A stretch of 37,059 nucleotides of DNA from an uncultured Candidatus Melainabacteria bacterium (GCA_934754735.1 CAKVJE010000005.1:1-37059); one strand, 5' to 3'; shown: positions 15,440-23,890, counted from the stretch's first letter. The notes: generated by a model from the sequence alone, not told the origin. Made by a program: numbers and translations.

Positions 15440-15474
15440 TTGTAAAACCGACTTACATATACTAGAATAATAAC
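15440..15474 (+). promoter_or_regulatory. Promoter for leaderless GNAT mRNA
   Basis: TTGTAA (15440-15445), 17 bp, TAGAAT (15463-15468), 6 nt, ATG 15475. No Shine-Dalgarno. Confidence 0.7.
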
Positions 15475-15918
15475 ATGAATATTAGAAAAATGAAATTTGA
15501 AGACAAGTCAGAAATTCTTTCAATGATGAAAATTTTTTATTCATCTGAACTTGTATTTACCAACGGAAGTGACGAAATTTTTAATACCGATTTTGAAACA
15601 TGTATAAATAATTCACCATATTTGGATGGCTATGTTTTTACGCAAGATGAAACTATTATGGGTTATGCAATGATTGCAAAAAGTTTTTCAACTGAATTTG
15701 GCAAACCTTGTTTTTGGTTTGAAGATTTATATTTGAAGCCTGAATTTAGAGGTCAAAAAATAATTCCGCAATTTATAGAATATATTAAATTACATAATCC
15801 CGATGTAATTTTTAGATTAGAAGTAGAAAAAGAAAACGCACACGCATATCATGTATATACAAAGTGCGGATTTTCAGAGTTGCCTTATTGCGAGATGATA
15901 AATTTTTTGTTGGGCTAA
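15475..15918 (+). CDS. GNAT-family N-acetyltransferase
   Basis: 147 residues. The acetyl-CoA site motif LKPEFRGQKIIPQFIEYI follows the FEDLYL strand, and AYHVYTKCGFSELP is motif B. The substrate is unknown. The last codons and stop lie inside a GCAGG-headed palindrome (15909-15931), so the C-terminal LLG may derive from a repeat insertion. Convergent with the next gene. Confidence 0.88.
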   Translation: MNIRKMKFEDKSEILSMMKIFYSSELVFTNGSDEIFNTDFETCINNSPYLDGYVFTQDETIMGYAMIAKSFSTEFGKPCFWFEDLYLKPEFRGQKIIPQFIEYIKLHNPDVIFRLEVEKENAHAYHVYTKCGFSELPYCEMINFLLG

Positions 15919-15931
15919 AAGTCCAACCTGC
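15909..15931 (-). repeat. REP-like palindrome overlapping the GNAT stop codon
   Basis: On the minus strand: GCAGG head, TTGGACT, loop TTT, AGCCCAAC, then AAAAA. A variant of the GTAGG-headed elements; the GGGCTAA of the GNAT 3' end is part of it. Confidence 0.6.
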
Positions 15932-15950
15932 ATTGTTTTGTTAAAATAAA

Positions 15951-15976
15951 AAGGCAGGCTTTATAAAGCCTGCCTT
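15951..15976. terminator. Bidirectional hairpin between convergent genes
   Basis: AAGGCAGGCTTTA and TAAAGCCTGCCTT form a perfect stem with A-rich and T-rich flanks; it can end transcription from both the GNAT gene and the minus-strand gene. Confidence 0.75.
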
Positions 15977-15996
15977 CAATTAAATATTTATAAGAA

Positions 15997-16587
15997 TTAT
16001 TTTGTCGTTTGAATAAATAAACTAATCAAATCGTTCAAAGCTGAGTATTGTTTTTGGTAGCTTTGAGATTGTTTTTCAAGAGTCAAAATTTGTTTTTTGT
16101 ATTCTTGGATTGAAGCTTGGCATTCTCTTGCAGAAACTTTTAAGTTTTCTTGAACTTGTTGAGCATCTTGCAAAACACTCTTCATAGAAATCCCTAAAGC
16201 TTCCATAGTTTGTTTAATAATTTGAGCACCGGTATGTCTAGAAACACCACTTGGCAATTGAGAAATCAACTTTTTCAAAACTGTGATATTTGCAGGCATT
16301 TCAAATTGTTCACTAACAGGTTCTGGAATTGGTGAACTAACAGTTTTTGGTTCTGTAAAGAATGGGTCTTTTTCTTCTTCAATATCATCAAAAAAGTTTG
16401 TTGTTTTTGCAGGTTTTACAGGTTCTGCAAAGAAATCATCTTCTTCTTGAACAGGTGCTGATGATGCAAATATGTCATCAGAATTTGAAGAAAAATTATC
16501 CATTTGTTCTTCTTGTATATCCATAGTTTCAGCTTGTTTTTTTAAAGCTTCTACAATCTTTTTCCCAACACTTTCGTTATTCGGCAT
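15997..16587 (-). CDS. Acidic-linker plus coiled-coil protein of unknown function
   Basis: 196 residues, RBS GAGGGAG. Residues about 20-90 are disordered and acidic with imperfect repeats (DDFFAEP, DPFFTEP, NFFDDIEEE). Residues 98-196 are helical, with a Gln/Lys-rich coiled coil (SIQEYKKQILTLEKQSQSY). No membrane segment or catalytic motif. The layout (short repeated acidic-aromatic peptides plus coiled coil) suggests a scaffold or adaptor; this is inference. Confidence 0.65.
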   Translation of the reverse strand: MPNNESVGKKIVEALKKQAETMDIQEEQMDNFSSNSDDIFASSAPVQEEDDFFAEPVKPAKTTNFFDDIEEEKDPFFTEPKTVSSPIPEPVSEQFEMPANITVLKKLISQLPSGVSRHTGAQIIKQTMEALGISMKSVLQDAQQVQENLKVSARECQASIQEYKKQILTLEKQSQSYQKQYSALNDLISLFIQTTK

Positions 16588-16687
16588 ATTAGTTACTCCC
16601 TCATAGGTTTACTTCAAAAACAATTATATTTTAAACATGCTTAAAGTCCAATGGTTTGTTATGTTTTGTTAAATTTAAAAATGGGAA

Positions 16688-16793
16688 GTTATTGGTGCAA
16701 AAAATTGCACCCTACTTTTCTTGAATAAAATACGTTCTAAATTGAACATATTTTACTTGAACATGGTAGGGTGCAATTTTTTGCACCAATAAC
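16688..16793. repeat. Inverted pair of GTAGGGTGC REP-like elements
   Basis: The copies at 16688-16715 (minus) and 16766-16793 (plus) are identical in head, stem and CAATAAC tail, facing away from each other 50 bp apart. Together they make a large nested palindrome downstream of rpoD. A third copy is at 832-853. The rest of the 255-nt gap 16588-16842 holds only the rpoD terminator. Confidence 0.8.
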
Positions 16794-16802
16794 TTTTAAA
16801 AC

Positions 16803-16836
16803 AAAAGGACAACGAAAACATTTCATTGTCCTTTTT
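16803..16836 (-). terminator. Terminator of the dnaG-rpoD operon
   Basis: AAAAGGACAATGAAA and TTTCGTTGTCCTTTT (minus strand) pair with one G-T, ending in a T run. It begins just after the rpoD stop. Confidence 0.85.
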
Positions 16837-16842
16837 AATTTT

Positions 16843-17925
16843 TTAGTTTTCTACATATTCTCTTAATCGTTTGCTGCGATTTGGATGACGTAATTTTCTC
16901 AAAGCTTTAGCTTCGATTTGTCTGATACGTTCACGAGTTACACCGAACAATTGACCAACTTCTTCCAATGTTCTTTGACGACCGTCGTCCATACCGAAAC
17001 GTAATCTCAATACATCTCTTTCACGAGGAGAAAGTGTGCAAAGAACTTCTGCCAAATCTTCTCTAAGAAGTTCAGAAGCAACAGTCTTGATTGGCGCATC
17101 AGCTTCTTTATCTTCGATAAAATCGCCTAATCTTGAATCTTCTTCTTTACCGATTGGAGTTTCTAAAGAAAGTGGTTCTTGAGCAATCTTAACGATTTCT
17201 CTCAATTTAGAAATTGAAACGCCCATTTCTGCTGCTAACTCATCTTCGGTCGGTTTTCTAGAAAGCTCTTGAGCCAATCTTCTTGTAACTTTTTTAAGTT
17301 TATTAATTGTTTCAACCATGTGAACAGGAATACGGATTGTTCTTGCTTGGTCCGCAATAGCTCTTGTAATAGCTTGTCTAATCCACCATGTTGCATAAGT
17401 TGAGAACTTAAATCCTCTTTCGTGGTCAAATTTTTCAGCTGCTCTAATTAAACCTAAGTTACCTTCTTGAATAAGGTCTAAGAAAAGCATGCCGCGACCT
17501 ACATATTTTTTAGCAATACTTACAACTAATCTTAAGTTTGCTTGAACTAATTTTCTTTTAGCGATAGCACCCGGAGTTCCGCCTTGCATAATCTTACGTG
17601 CTAATTCGATTTCTTCACTTGTTGATAATAATTTAATACGACCGATTTCTCTTAAATAAAGTCTTACAGGGTCTTCTACTGCAACACCTTTTGGTGTTTC
17701 TACTTCTGCTGATTCCTGATGAGAATCTCCAGAATCCATCATATAAAAATCATCGCTCTTTACACCGCTTAGTTTAGATGAAGTAATAATATCTTCAATA
17801 TTATCAGTACCTAAATCAGTTTCAATGTAATCATCTTCTTCTTTTTCAGAATCGTAGTCCAACAAATCCATGTTTTCGTCTTCTACGCTGATTACTGATG
17901 AATGTGAGTTTCTTTTTTGGGTCAT
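16843..17925 (-). CDS. rpoD: Primary sigma factor RpoD/SigA
   Basis: 360 residues. The acidic N-terminal 80 residues replace a full region 1.1. Region 1.2 begins near [11 protein letters not shown] (85-95); region 2 includes [17 protein letters not shown] and [13 protein letters not shown] (174-186), which melt the -10; region 3 follows from about 204; region 4 ends with [20 protein letters not shown] (329-348), the -35 reader. It is the housekeeping sigma factor of RNA polymerase. Its ATG directly follows the dnaG stop (TAAATG), with the RBS GGAGA inside dnaG, so the two are translationally linked as in the classical macromolecular-synthesis operon. Confidence 0.97.
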   Translation of the reverse strand: MTQKRNSHSSVISVEDENMDLLDYDSEKEEDDYIETDLGTDNIEDIITSSKLSGVKSDDFYMMDSGDSHQESAEVETPKGVAVEDPVRLYLREIGRIKLLSTSEEIELARKIMQGGTPGAIAKRKLVQANLRLVVSIAKKYVGRGMLFLDLIQEGNLGLIRAAEKFDHERGFKFSTYATWWIRQAITRAIADQARTIRIPVHMVETINKLKKVTRRLAQELSRKPTEDELAAEMGVSISKLREIVKIAQEPLSLETPIGKEEDSRLGDFIEDKEADAPIKTVASELLREDLAEVLCTLSPRERDVLRLRFGMDDGRQRTLEEVGQLFGVTRERIRQIEAKALRKLRHPNRSKRLREYVEN

Positions 17926-19806
17926 TTATTTATCTCCAGTCCTTAATTTTATTTTATCTCTAAGCTGCATTTGAATTTTTAGGGCTTCTATTTCGTCATC
18001 GTTGACCTGCTTGTATTGTTGACGAAGTTTTTCGGCTTCTTTTTCTTGGTAACATCTTTTTAATCTTATGATGTTTTCCCTTACAGCGCTTTCAAACTCA
18101 TCGGGTTCAAGCCCGTTAAAGGCTTCCGAAAGTTCTACTAAATCTGTAATTATTTGGGTCAAATTTTCATCCTCGATGAATTCCGTAAATAAGCTTTTGG
18201 TCAATTCCTTAACATTATTTATTGTACACGCCAATTTGTCAATTGTATTTTTTACAATTATTAACGTTTCATCTCGAATGATATTTTCGGGTAACATTTC
18301 GTTTATTTGGTTGAAAGTTAACGAACTGTCATTTGCTAAAAAAACACTCAATAAATTTTTTTGCGCTTTTATTTCGAATTGTGAAGAATTTGTTACAACT
18401 TTTTTCATATTCAAATTTCTTTCGATTAATGCGCCTTGTTTTTCATGACGCGCAAGCTCTTTCAGGATGGCTTCTTCGTCGATTTCTAAAACTGTTGAAA
18501 CCATTTTTACATATTCTGATTGAATAATTTTGTTGTTAACATCTTTTAGAATTTCAATAATTTTTTCAACTAATTCTGCTTTTTCTTGTGGAGTTTGTGC
18601 AGAATTCTTTTCTCTCAAAATATTATTTAAAAGAAAATCAATTAAAAGTGGTGCATTTTTAATATATTCTTTAAAAACATCTCCGCCCATTGTACGTATA
18701 AATTCATCAGGGTCTTTGCCTTGTGGAGGAGAAACTACACGGATTTCGCAAGCGTATTTGTTATCAACGGCAGAAGCTATATGGCTTTCGTCAAACTGCT
18801 TAACATCACCCAATGTTGATAATGTTTCTTTAATAACGTTGCTTCCTTTTGTCGTTGCGTTAACTCCGGCTTTATCAGTATCGAAAGATAGAAAAATTCT
18901 TCTTGATTTTGTGTATCTGGACAATAATTTAACGTGATCTGGTGTTAAAGCTGTTCCGCAAGATGCGACTGCGTTTTCAACTCCATGTGCTTGAGCTGAA
19001 ATTACGTCAAAATAACCTTCCATAATTACAACGCCATCTTCTGCTTTAATCGCATCTTGAGCAGAATTTAGACCAAACAATAATTTGCTTTTGTTGTAAA
19101 TCAAAGAATCGGAAGAATTTAAATATTTTGGATTTTGTCCTTCATCAACCGCACGCGCCCCAAATGCTACATATTCTCCGTTTTCGTTTTGGATAGGAAT
19201 AATAATTCTATTTCTGAACCTGTCAATATATCCGCCGGAATTTGATTTTAGAATAAGTCCGGCTTTTTCTAAAATTTCATCTTTGAATTCTTTTTTGAGT
19301 TCTTTATACAAAGTATCATACTTGTTTGGCGCCCAACCGAGAGTAAATTTATCAATAATATTGTCGTCTACATTACGTTTGCGAAGAGCTGTCATTGCTT
19401 TGTTTGCATCATCTGCACTTCTAAGTTGCATGTGATAAAATTTTGCAGCTTTGGTGCATGCTTTTATCATGTCTTTTTTTAGGCTTTTTGTTTCAGAAGA
19501 TGCGTTGTATTTCTTAGGAAGTTCAATTCCGTATTTGTCGGCAAGTTCTAAAATTACGTCTTTGTATTCTCTATTCTGAATTTTTACAAGGAACGCTAAA
19601 GCATCACCACCGGCACCACAAGAGAAGCACTTAAATATTCCGCGAGATGGGCTAACTGACATAGAAGGCTTTTTGTCGTTGTGAAACGGACAAATTCCCC
19701 AATAGTTAGCACCGCTTTTTTTAAGCACTACGTATTGAGAAACTACATCTACTATATCCAGCCGGTCTTTAATTTGTGAAATAACATCTTCAAATGAATT
19801 TGCCAT
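17926..19806 (-). CDS. dnaG: DNA primase
   Basis: 626 residues. Zinc ribbon Cys39-x2-His42 ... Cys60-x2-Cys63. The RNA polymerase core and TOPRIM domain have Glu263 in MEGYFDV and Asp309-x-Asp311 in SFDTDKAG. The C-terminal region (about 450-626) is helical and would contact the replicative helicase DnaB. It synthesises the RNA primers for replication. Upstream, an extended -10 (TGGTACAAT, minus strand) lies 9 nt before ATG with no Shine-Dalgarno. First gene of the dnaG-rpoD operon. Confidence 0.97.
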   Translation of the reverse strand: MANSFEDVISQIKDRLDIVDVVSQYVVLKKSGANYWGICPFHNDKKPSMSVSPSRGIFKCFSCGAGGDALAFLVKIQNREYKDVILELADKYGIELPKKYNASSETKSLKKDMIKACTKAAKFYHMQLRSADDANKAMTALRKRNVDDNIIDKFTLGWAPNKYDTLYKELKKEFKDEILEKAGLILKSNSGGYIDRFRNRIIIPIQNENGEYVAFGARAVDEGQNPKYLNSSDSLIYNKSKLLFGLNSAQDAIKAEDGVVIMEGYFDVISAQAHGVENAVASCGTALTPDHVKLLSRYTKSRRIFLSFDTDKAGVNATTKGSNVIKETLSTLGDVKQFDESHIASAVDNKYACEIRVVSPPQGKDPDEFIRTMGGDVFKEYIKNAPLLIDFLLNNILREKNSAQTPQEKAELVEKIIEILKDVNNKIIQSEYVKMVSTVLEIDEEAILKELARHEKQGALIERNLNMKKVVTNSSQFEIKAQKNLLSVFLANDSSLTFNQINEMLPENIIRDETLIIVKNTIDKLACTINNVKELTKSLFTEFIEDENLTQIITDLVELSEAFNGLEPDEFESAVRENIIRLKRCYQEKEAEKLRQQYKQVNDDEIEALKIQMQLRDKIKLRTGDK

Positions 19807-19930
19807 AGTAACAATATTGTACCATGAAATAAGTTTATTGGCGTATAGTTTGTTTTAGTATCTGGTTATTTTGATTTTCACAAATGCAAATTTTTTAGGC
19901 ATGAAAACATTATATATAATTTCAATTAAT

Positions 19931-20290
19931 TTATGCATAATAATCTAACCCCTTATTTTTTTGCTTAGTATTTAATTTTTCAGCTTGTGCTTTAATTCCT
20001 TTAGCTTGATTTGCTACCTTGTAGTCTTGTCCGGAAGGGTCAGCAGGAGCTAAGGCCGAATTAATCACAGTATTGGCTTCTTCAATTGTTTTCTTTGGAT
20101 TTTTAGAGTTTAGTGACGGAAGTTTAATGGAGACATGTCCTCCAATTGGAATTCCGTTTTTCCAATCAATAACAATCGGGCCGGTCAATGAGCCACCAGC
20201 AGCTTTGTGTGCTCTTTCGTGAGTATAAATTTCAGACAGTCTTTGTCTTACTAAATTTTGTTGTTGGTTTCTTATGCTGGTTATATTCAT
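19931..20290 (-). CDS. Minimal SprA-like putative zinc metalloprotease
   Basis: 119 residues from ATG 20290, with AAAGGA upstream. IYTHERAHKAAGGSLTGP contains HExxH (His24, Glu25, His28). GIPIGGHVSIKL and the C-terminal TVINSALAPADPSGQDYKVA, followed by alternating Ala/Gln helix, match the conserved core of the SprA-related family seen in many Proteobacteria, where the protein is normally 200-300 residues with a long disordered N-terminus. Here only the core remains, with no signal peptide. The activity of this family is poorly known; a zinc peptidase is inferred from HExxH. Confidence 0.8.
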   Translation of the reverse strand: MNITSIRNQQQNLVRQRLSEIYTHERAHKAAGGSLTGPIVIDWKNGIPIGGHVSIKLPSLNSKNPKKTIEEANTVINSALAPADPSGQDYKVANQAKGIKAQAEKLNTKQKNKGLDYYA

Positions 20291-20458
20291 CTTACACAAT
20301 CCTTTTAAGAACCGGAAATATCTTCCAAGAATTTTATTATACTCTTTTTTTTAGATTTTGCAATAGCATTATAAAAAAATGTAATATTCTCTTGCTATAT
20401 AAATAGCTTTAATGTATTATTGTAAGGCAGTACAGACTAATTATAAGGGGATATATTT

Positions 20459-21217
20459 ATGAGCGGACACTCAAAATGGTCAACGATTAAACATAAAAAA
20501 GCAAAAACAGACTCTTTAAGAGCCGCAGAATTTCAAAAATTTTCTAGAGAAATCATCGTAGCATCTAAGCTTGGTGGCCCAGATCCAGCCGGCAATTTTA
20601 GACTTAGAACAGCGATTGAAAAAGCTAAGGCTGCAGGACTTCCAAACGACAACATCAAAAGAGCTATTGAAAAAGGTTCTGGTGCAGGTAACAGCGAAAA
20701 CTATGATGAAATGGTTTACGAAGGTTACGCAGCAGGCGGTGTTGCAGTTGTAGTAGAGGCTATGACTGATAACAAAAACAGAACAGCCGGTGATGTAAGA
20801 AGTTATTTCACAAAATTCAACGGTAACTTAGGCGAAACAGGTTGTGTAGGTTGGATGTTCGATAAAAAAGGCTGCATTACATTCAATAAAGATGATGTAG
20901 ACTATGAAAAGCTTTTCGAAGCTGCAATTAATCTGGATGCAGAAGATATTGTTGAAGAAGAAGACGAATACAAAGTTTACACTTCAATTCCGAACTTGCA
21001 ACCTGTAACTGAAGGCTTGGAAGCTGAAGGTTTTAAATCTACATCTGCTGAATTTACAAGAGTTCCACAAAATACAATTGAAGTAACAGATGAAAAAACT
21101 GCAATCAATATCATGAGATTGTTGGGTAAATTGGAAGAACACGATGATGTTCAAAATGTTTATGCAAATTTCGATATTGATGACGATTTAATGGCAAAAA
21201 TAGAAGAACAACTTTAG
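20459..21217 (+). CDS. yebC: YebC/PmpR-family regulator (TACO1-like)
   Basis: 252 residues. MSGHSKWSTIKHKKAKTD at the start, LPNDNIKRAIEKG, YEGYAAGGVAVVVEA and NRTAGDVR are invariant family sequences. Members act as DNA-binding regulators or, for one branch, as ribosome-associated factors easing polyproline stalls. RBS AAGGGG. ybaB follows after 28 nt. Confidence 0.96.
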   Translation: MSGHSKWSTIKHKKAKTDSLRAAEFQKFSREIIVASKLGGPDPAGNFRLRTAIEKAKAAGLPNDNIKRAIEKGSGAGNSENYDEMVYEGYAAGGVAVVVEAMTDNKNRTAGDVRSYFTKFNGNLGETGCVGWMFDKKGCITFNKDDVDYEKLFEAAINLDAEDIVEEEDEYKVYTSIPNLQPVTEGLEAEGFKSTSAEFTRVPQNTIEVTDEKTAINIMRLLGKLEEHDDVQNVYANFDIDDDLMAKIEEQL

Positions 21218-21245
21218 AAAGTACATAGGTAGGAGGAAATCAACT

Positions 21246-21581
21246 ATGATGAACATGATGAATATGATGAAACAAGCTCAAAATATTCAAAAAAGATTGA
21301 AAGAAGCTCAAGATGAACTTAATAAAATGGATATCGCCGGCGAAGCTGCAAACGGTTCTGTAAAAGTTATTTGTGATGGTAAAGGTTTATTCAAATCAAT
21401 TAAACTTTCAGCAGAAGCTATCAATCCTGAAAACCCATCTTCAGTTTCAGAAGATACTATTGAAATGTTAGAAGATATTATCACTACAGCTATTAGCCAA
21501 ACTACAGGCAAGGCTCAAAAGGTTATGGAAGAAAAAATGAAATCTGTAACCGGTGGTATTAGTATTCCGGGACTATTTTAA
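21246..21581 (+). CDS. ybaB: YbaB/EbfC nucleoid-associated protein
   Basis: 111 residues with a Met-rich N-terminus (MMNMMNMMKQAQ), central GSVKVICDGKGLFKSIKLS and C-terminal Met-rich KVMEEKMKSVTGG. A small dimeric DNA-binding protein usually encoded next to recR, as here. RBS AGGAGG. The intergenic region to recR carries an unusual 8-mer inverted repeat array. Confidence 0.95.
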   Translation: MMNMMNMMKQAQNIQKRLKEAQDELNKMDIAGEAANGSVKVICDGKGLFKSIKLSAEAINPENPSSVSEDTIEMLEDIITTAISQTTGKAQKVMEEKMKSVTGGISIPGLF

Positions 21582-21586
21582 GAGAG

Positions 21587-21711
21587 GTGAATAAGTCAAT
21601 AAGTGAATAGGTGAATAAGTTCGTATTAAATATATTCAAGATTTAACAATGTTTAAAAAAGAAAATATCTAAAATGAACTTATTCACTTATTGACCTATT
21701 CACTTAACGAC
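21587..21711. repeat. Inverted arrays of a tandem 8-mer between ybaB and recR
   Basis: Left arm: GTGAATAA, GTCAATAA, GTGAATAG, GTGAATAA (21587-21618). Right arm, reverse complement: GTCGTTAA, GTGAATAG, GTCAATAA, GTGAATAA (21680-21711). The arms pair over 25 of 29 positions, with about 60 nt between. Confidence 0.8.
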
Positions 21712-21721
21712 TTAAAATAAC

Positions 21722-22318
21722 ATGATTTATCCAAAATCAATAGCAACATTAATAGAACAATTTCAAAAATTTCCATCCGTTGGCCCGAAATCAGCACAGC
21801 GGATGGCTTTTCAGGTACTTAAAATGCCGTTAAGTGAGGTTGAGAAATTTGCCAGTGCTATTCTAGATGCAAAGAAAAATTCAAAGACTTGTGAAATTTG
21901 TTTTAATATTTCAACTCAAAGTCCTTGCGAAATTTGTTCTTCAACAAATCGTAATCGTTCTGTAATTTGTGTGGTTGCTGAAACTAAAGACTTAATTGCA
22001 ATTGAAAAAACCAACGAATATCGAGGACTTTATCACGTTCTGCAAGGTTTGATTTCTCCTATGGATGGAATTGGCGCAGAAGATATTAGAATCAAAGAAT
22101 TGTTGCAAAGACTTACAAACGAGGAAGTTCAAGAAGTTATTTTGGCGCTATCACCTTCTGTAGAAGGCGAAGCTACAAGTTTGTATTTAACAAAATTAAT
22201 CAAACCTTTCGGTATAAAAATTTCTCGTATTGCTTTTGGTTTGCCTGTTGGCGCGGATTTGGAGTACGCTGATGAAGTTACCTTAGCACGTGCAATTGAA
22301 GGCAGAAGAGAATTATAA
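21722..22318 (+). CDS. recR: Recombination mediator RecR
   Basis: 198 residues. Helix-hairpin-helix FPSVGPKSAQRMA (17-29), Cys4 zinc finger Cys57, Cys60, Cys69, Cys72, and TOPRIM domain from about 81 (VICVVAETKDL ... GEATSLYL). Works with RecF/RecO to load RecA on gapped DNA. There is no Shine-Dalgarno; TAAAAT lies 3 nt before ATG, so it may be read from ybaB mRNA or be leaderless. Confidence 0.96.
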   Translation: MIYPKSIATLIEQFQKFPSVGPKSAQRMAFQVLKMPLSEVEKFASAILDAKKNSKTCEICFNISTQSPCEICSSTNRNRSVICVVAETKDLIAIEKTNEYRGLYHVLQGLISPMDGIGAEDIRIKELLQRLTNEEVQEVILALSPSVEGEATSLYLTKLIKPFGIKISRIAFGLPVGADLEYADEVTLARAIEGRREL

Positions 22319-22323
22319 AATTA

Positions 22324-22342
22324 ATATAACATTCTGTTATAT
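22324..22342 (+). terminator. Hairpin after recR
   Basis: ATATAACA-TTC-TGTTATAT, an 8-bp perfect stem 5 nt after the recR stop; no T run, so termination is only possible. Confidence 0.45.
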
Positions 22343-22420
22343 CGCAATCTGTATATTAAACATTAAACCTTAAACTATGCAAAAGAAGAGATTAAAAAGA
22401 TACTTTTTTCATTATCACTC

Positions 22421-22909
22421 CTATTTGGTTACACTCCATTCTTGAACCAGCCTATCTAAACTATATTTTGCATTCGCGGGACTTGTCGACGGCATTCTGT
22501 AACAATTATATTTTTGCAGTAAGTCTGGAAAATATTTTTTGAATGCAGAATATGATTTATTTCCGTTCAAGCAAATGTTTTCAATATTTGGATATTTTTT
22601 CAATAATTTCTTTATATTATTAGGGATTTCATTTTGAATATCAGAATCAAGACTTCCTTCTCGTTTGCAAGATTTTATTGTATCCCATAATGCAATATTG
22701 TTTTGCAAAAGAATGGTAAGCTTTTGTGAATAAGACAACTCTTGTAAATTATCTGTATTACAAATTCGCCCCAGAACTTTCCAGAACCGATTTTGCGGAT
22801 GAGCATAATATTGTTGCTCTTTTAGCGATTTTACCCCTGGCATGGAACCTAAAATAAGAACCTTGGAATTATTGTCAATTGATGGCTTAAAGCTTTTGCA
22901 ATTATTCAT
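22421..22909 (-). CDS. DNA-deoxyinosine glycosylase (UDG superfamily, family 6)
   Basis: 162 residues. VLILGSMPGVKSLKEQQYYA with GSMPG at 21-25, then HPQNRFW (Asn40) and PSTSPANA (140-147) are the hallmarks of hypoxanthine-DNA glycosylases in the uracil-DNA glycosylase superfamily. It removes deaminated adenine (hypoxanthine) from DNA. No RBS; TTGAAA-18-TAATAT ends exactly 6 nt before ATG. Confidence 0.9.
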   Translation of the reverse strand: MNNCKSFKPSIDNNSKVLILGSMPGVKSLKEQQYYAHPQNRFWKVLGRICNTDNLQELSYSQKLTILLQNNIALWDTIKSCKREGSLDSDIQNEIPNNIKKLLKKYPNIENICLNGNKSYSAFKKYFPDLLQKYNCYRMPSTSPANAKYSLDRLVQEWSVTK

Positions 22910-22915
22910 GAATTA

Positions 22916-22945
22916 ATATTAACATTAATTTGTGTTATTTTTCAA
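22916..22945 (-). promoter_or_regulatory. Promoter for leaderless glycosylase mRNA
   Basis: On the minus strand TTGAAA (22945-22940), 18 bp, TAATAT (22921-22916), 6 nt, ATG 22909. Confidence 0.6.
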
Positions 22946-22955
22946 GAAAAATAAC
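22934..22955. repeat. Perfect 10-bp palindrome at the fic 3' end
   Basis: GTTATTTTTC-AA-GAAAAATAAC. The fic stop codon lies within it. It may be the terminator of fic, and it carries the -35 of the glycosylase promoter. Confidence 0.65.
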
Positions 22956-23643
22956 TTGTATAAATTTTTGCATAATATTCTTCTAGAGAATATATTCCTT
23001 TTAGGTCATATCCTCCTTTATGTAGAGCTAATGTAGTTAAAAGCCTTGCAGTTCTTCCATTCCCATCAAAATATGGGTGAATTGTAACAAATTGATAATG
23101 AATAATTGCAGCTTTAATTGGTACTGGAATATCATTTGTTGTATTTATCCAGTTTACAAATTCTTTCATTAATAGAGGTACATCTTTAGCCTCTGTAGGC
23201 ATATATACAGTATTTCCAGACAAAGAATCCGTTATTACATTTTGCCCCTCACGATATTCAGTTGGTTTTACCTTTTTATTTCCACCACCTTCAACAAGTG
23301 CATGAATTTGCTTTATGTGCTTTTCGGTAATAGTTGCTTTTTCTTTAATCAATTTTTCTATATAATCTAAGGCAATATAATATCCTTTGATTTCTTTTTC
23401 ATCTCTAATTCGTCCAGTATTAGAAATTACTTTGTTGGGATTTTTTAAAACATTATAAACTTCTTCTTGAGAAAGTCTGTTTCCCTCTATTTGAGTAGAA
23501 TAGTGAATAGTTGTCATTTTAGCAGTTTCTCTAAGAGAAGTAAGGAGTTTTGGATTAATTGGTAAATTCCTTATTTTTGCCACATTCTTGCCACATTCTT
23601 GCCACAAAGTCAAGTGATATAAGTTAATAAAGAGTCTAAACAA
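22942..23643 (-). CDS. Fic-domain protein, C-terminally shortened
   Basis: Up to 233 residues, but the start is uncertain: the first possible codon is TTG (23643) without a good RBS. The inhibitory-helix motif S-T-Q-I-E-G-N (49-55) is the class II autoinhibition signature, and HPYFDGNGRTAR (189-200) is a complete Fic active site, so adenylyltransfer to a target hydroxyl is expected. Family relatives continue well past SLEEYYAK for a helical and winged-helix tail; here the frame stops 8 residues later in a palindrome, so the C-terminal domain is lost. The 5' end carries three 11-bp tandem repeats (23573-23605) that could shift the frame. Probably decaying or phase-variable. Confidence 0.75.
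   Translation of the reverse strand: MFRLFINLYHLTLWQECGKNVAKIRNLPINPKLLTSLRETAKMTTIHYSTQIEGNRLSQEEVYNVLKNPNKVISNTGRIRDEKEIKGYYIALDYIEKLIKEKATITEKHIKQIHALVEGGGNKKVKPTEYREGQNVITDSLSGNTVYMPTEAKDVPLLMKEFVNWINTTNDIPVPIKAAIIHYQFVTIHPYFDGNGRTARLLTTLALHKGGYDLKGIYSLEEYYAKIYTSYFS
23573..23605 (-). repeat. Three 11-bp tandem repeats in the 5' part of fic
   Basis: Minus strand: GTGGCAAGAAT twice, then GTGGCAAAAAT. The unit is not a multiple of 3, so gain or loss of one copy changes the frame. Confidence 0.85.
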
Positions 23644-23650
23644 AATATAA

Positions 23651-23890
23651 TTAATCTTTTCCCTGAATTTGTTTAGGTTGCTTATGTGGAAGAAAATTAC
23701 TGTCAGTTATAACTTTTTTACCGGTTTCTAATTCCAACTTTTCTGCCGTAGAGGTCGTATTGGGTTGTTTTACCTGTGGAATCTGTTTTGAACTAGCTTG
23801 TTTTTTATTATAAGATGTGGTTGTGCCGTTAGGGTTTGTCCTATAACTACCAGTTTTAGAAAGTATATTTGTTATTCTAAATGATAGCAA
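23651..23890 (-). pseudogene. Possible C-terminal remnant of a phage-type protein
   Basis: 79 codons ending 7 nt before the first possible fic start. Ser/Thr/Asn/Lys-rich and probably disordered. The C-terminal ETGKKVITDSNFLP vaguely resembles the end of Bro-N/DinD-type antirepressors, which would make this a fragment; I cannot confirm it. No convincing RBS. The following 106 nt to the HxlR gene hold no recognisable gene. Confidence 0.3.

Noticed and set aside
15997..16587. Cell-division or gas-vesicle coiled-coil protein
   Set aside because: Acidic repeats plus coiled coil are not specific, and no diagnostic motif is present; left unassigned.
21587..21711. CRISPR array
   Set aside because: Repeats are 8 bp with no spacers, arranged as two inverted blocks, and no cas genes are present.
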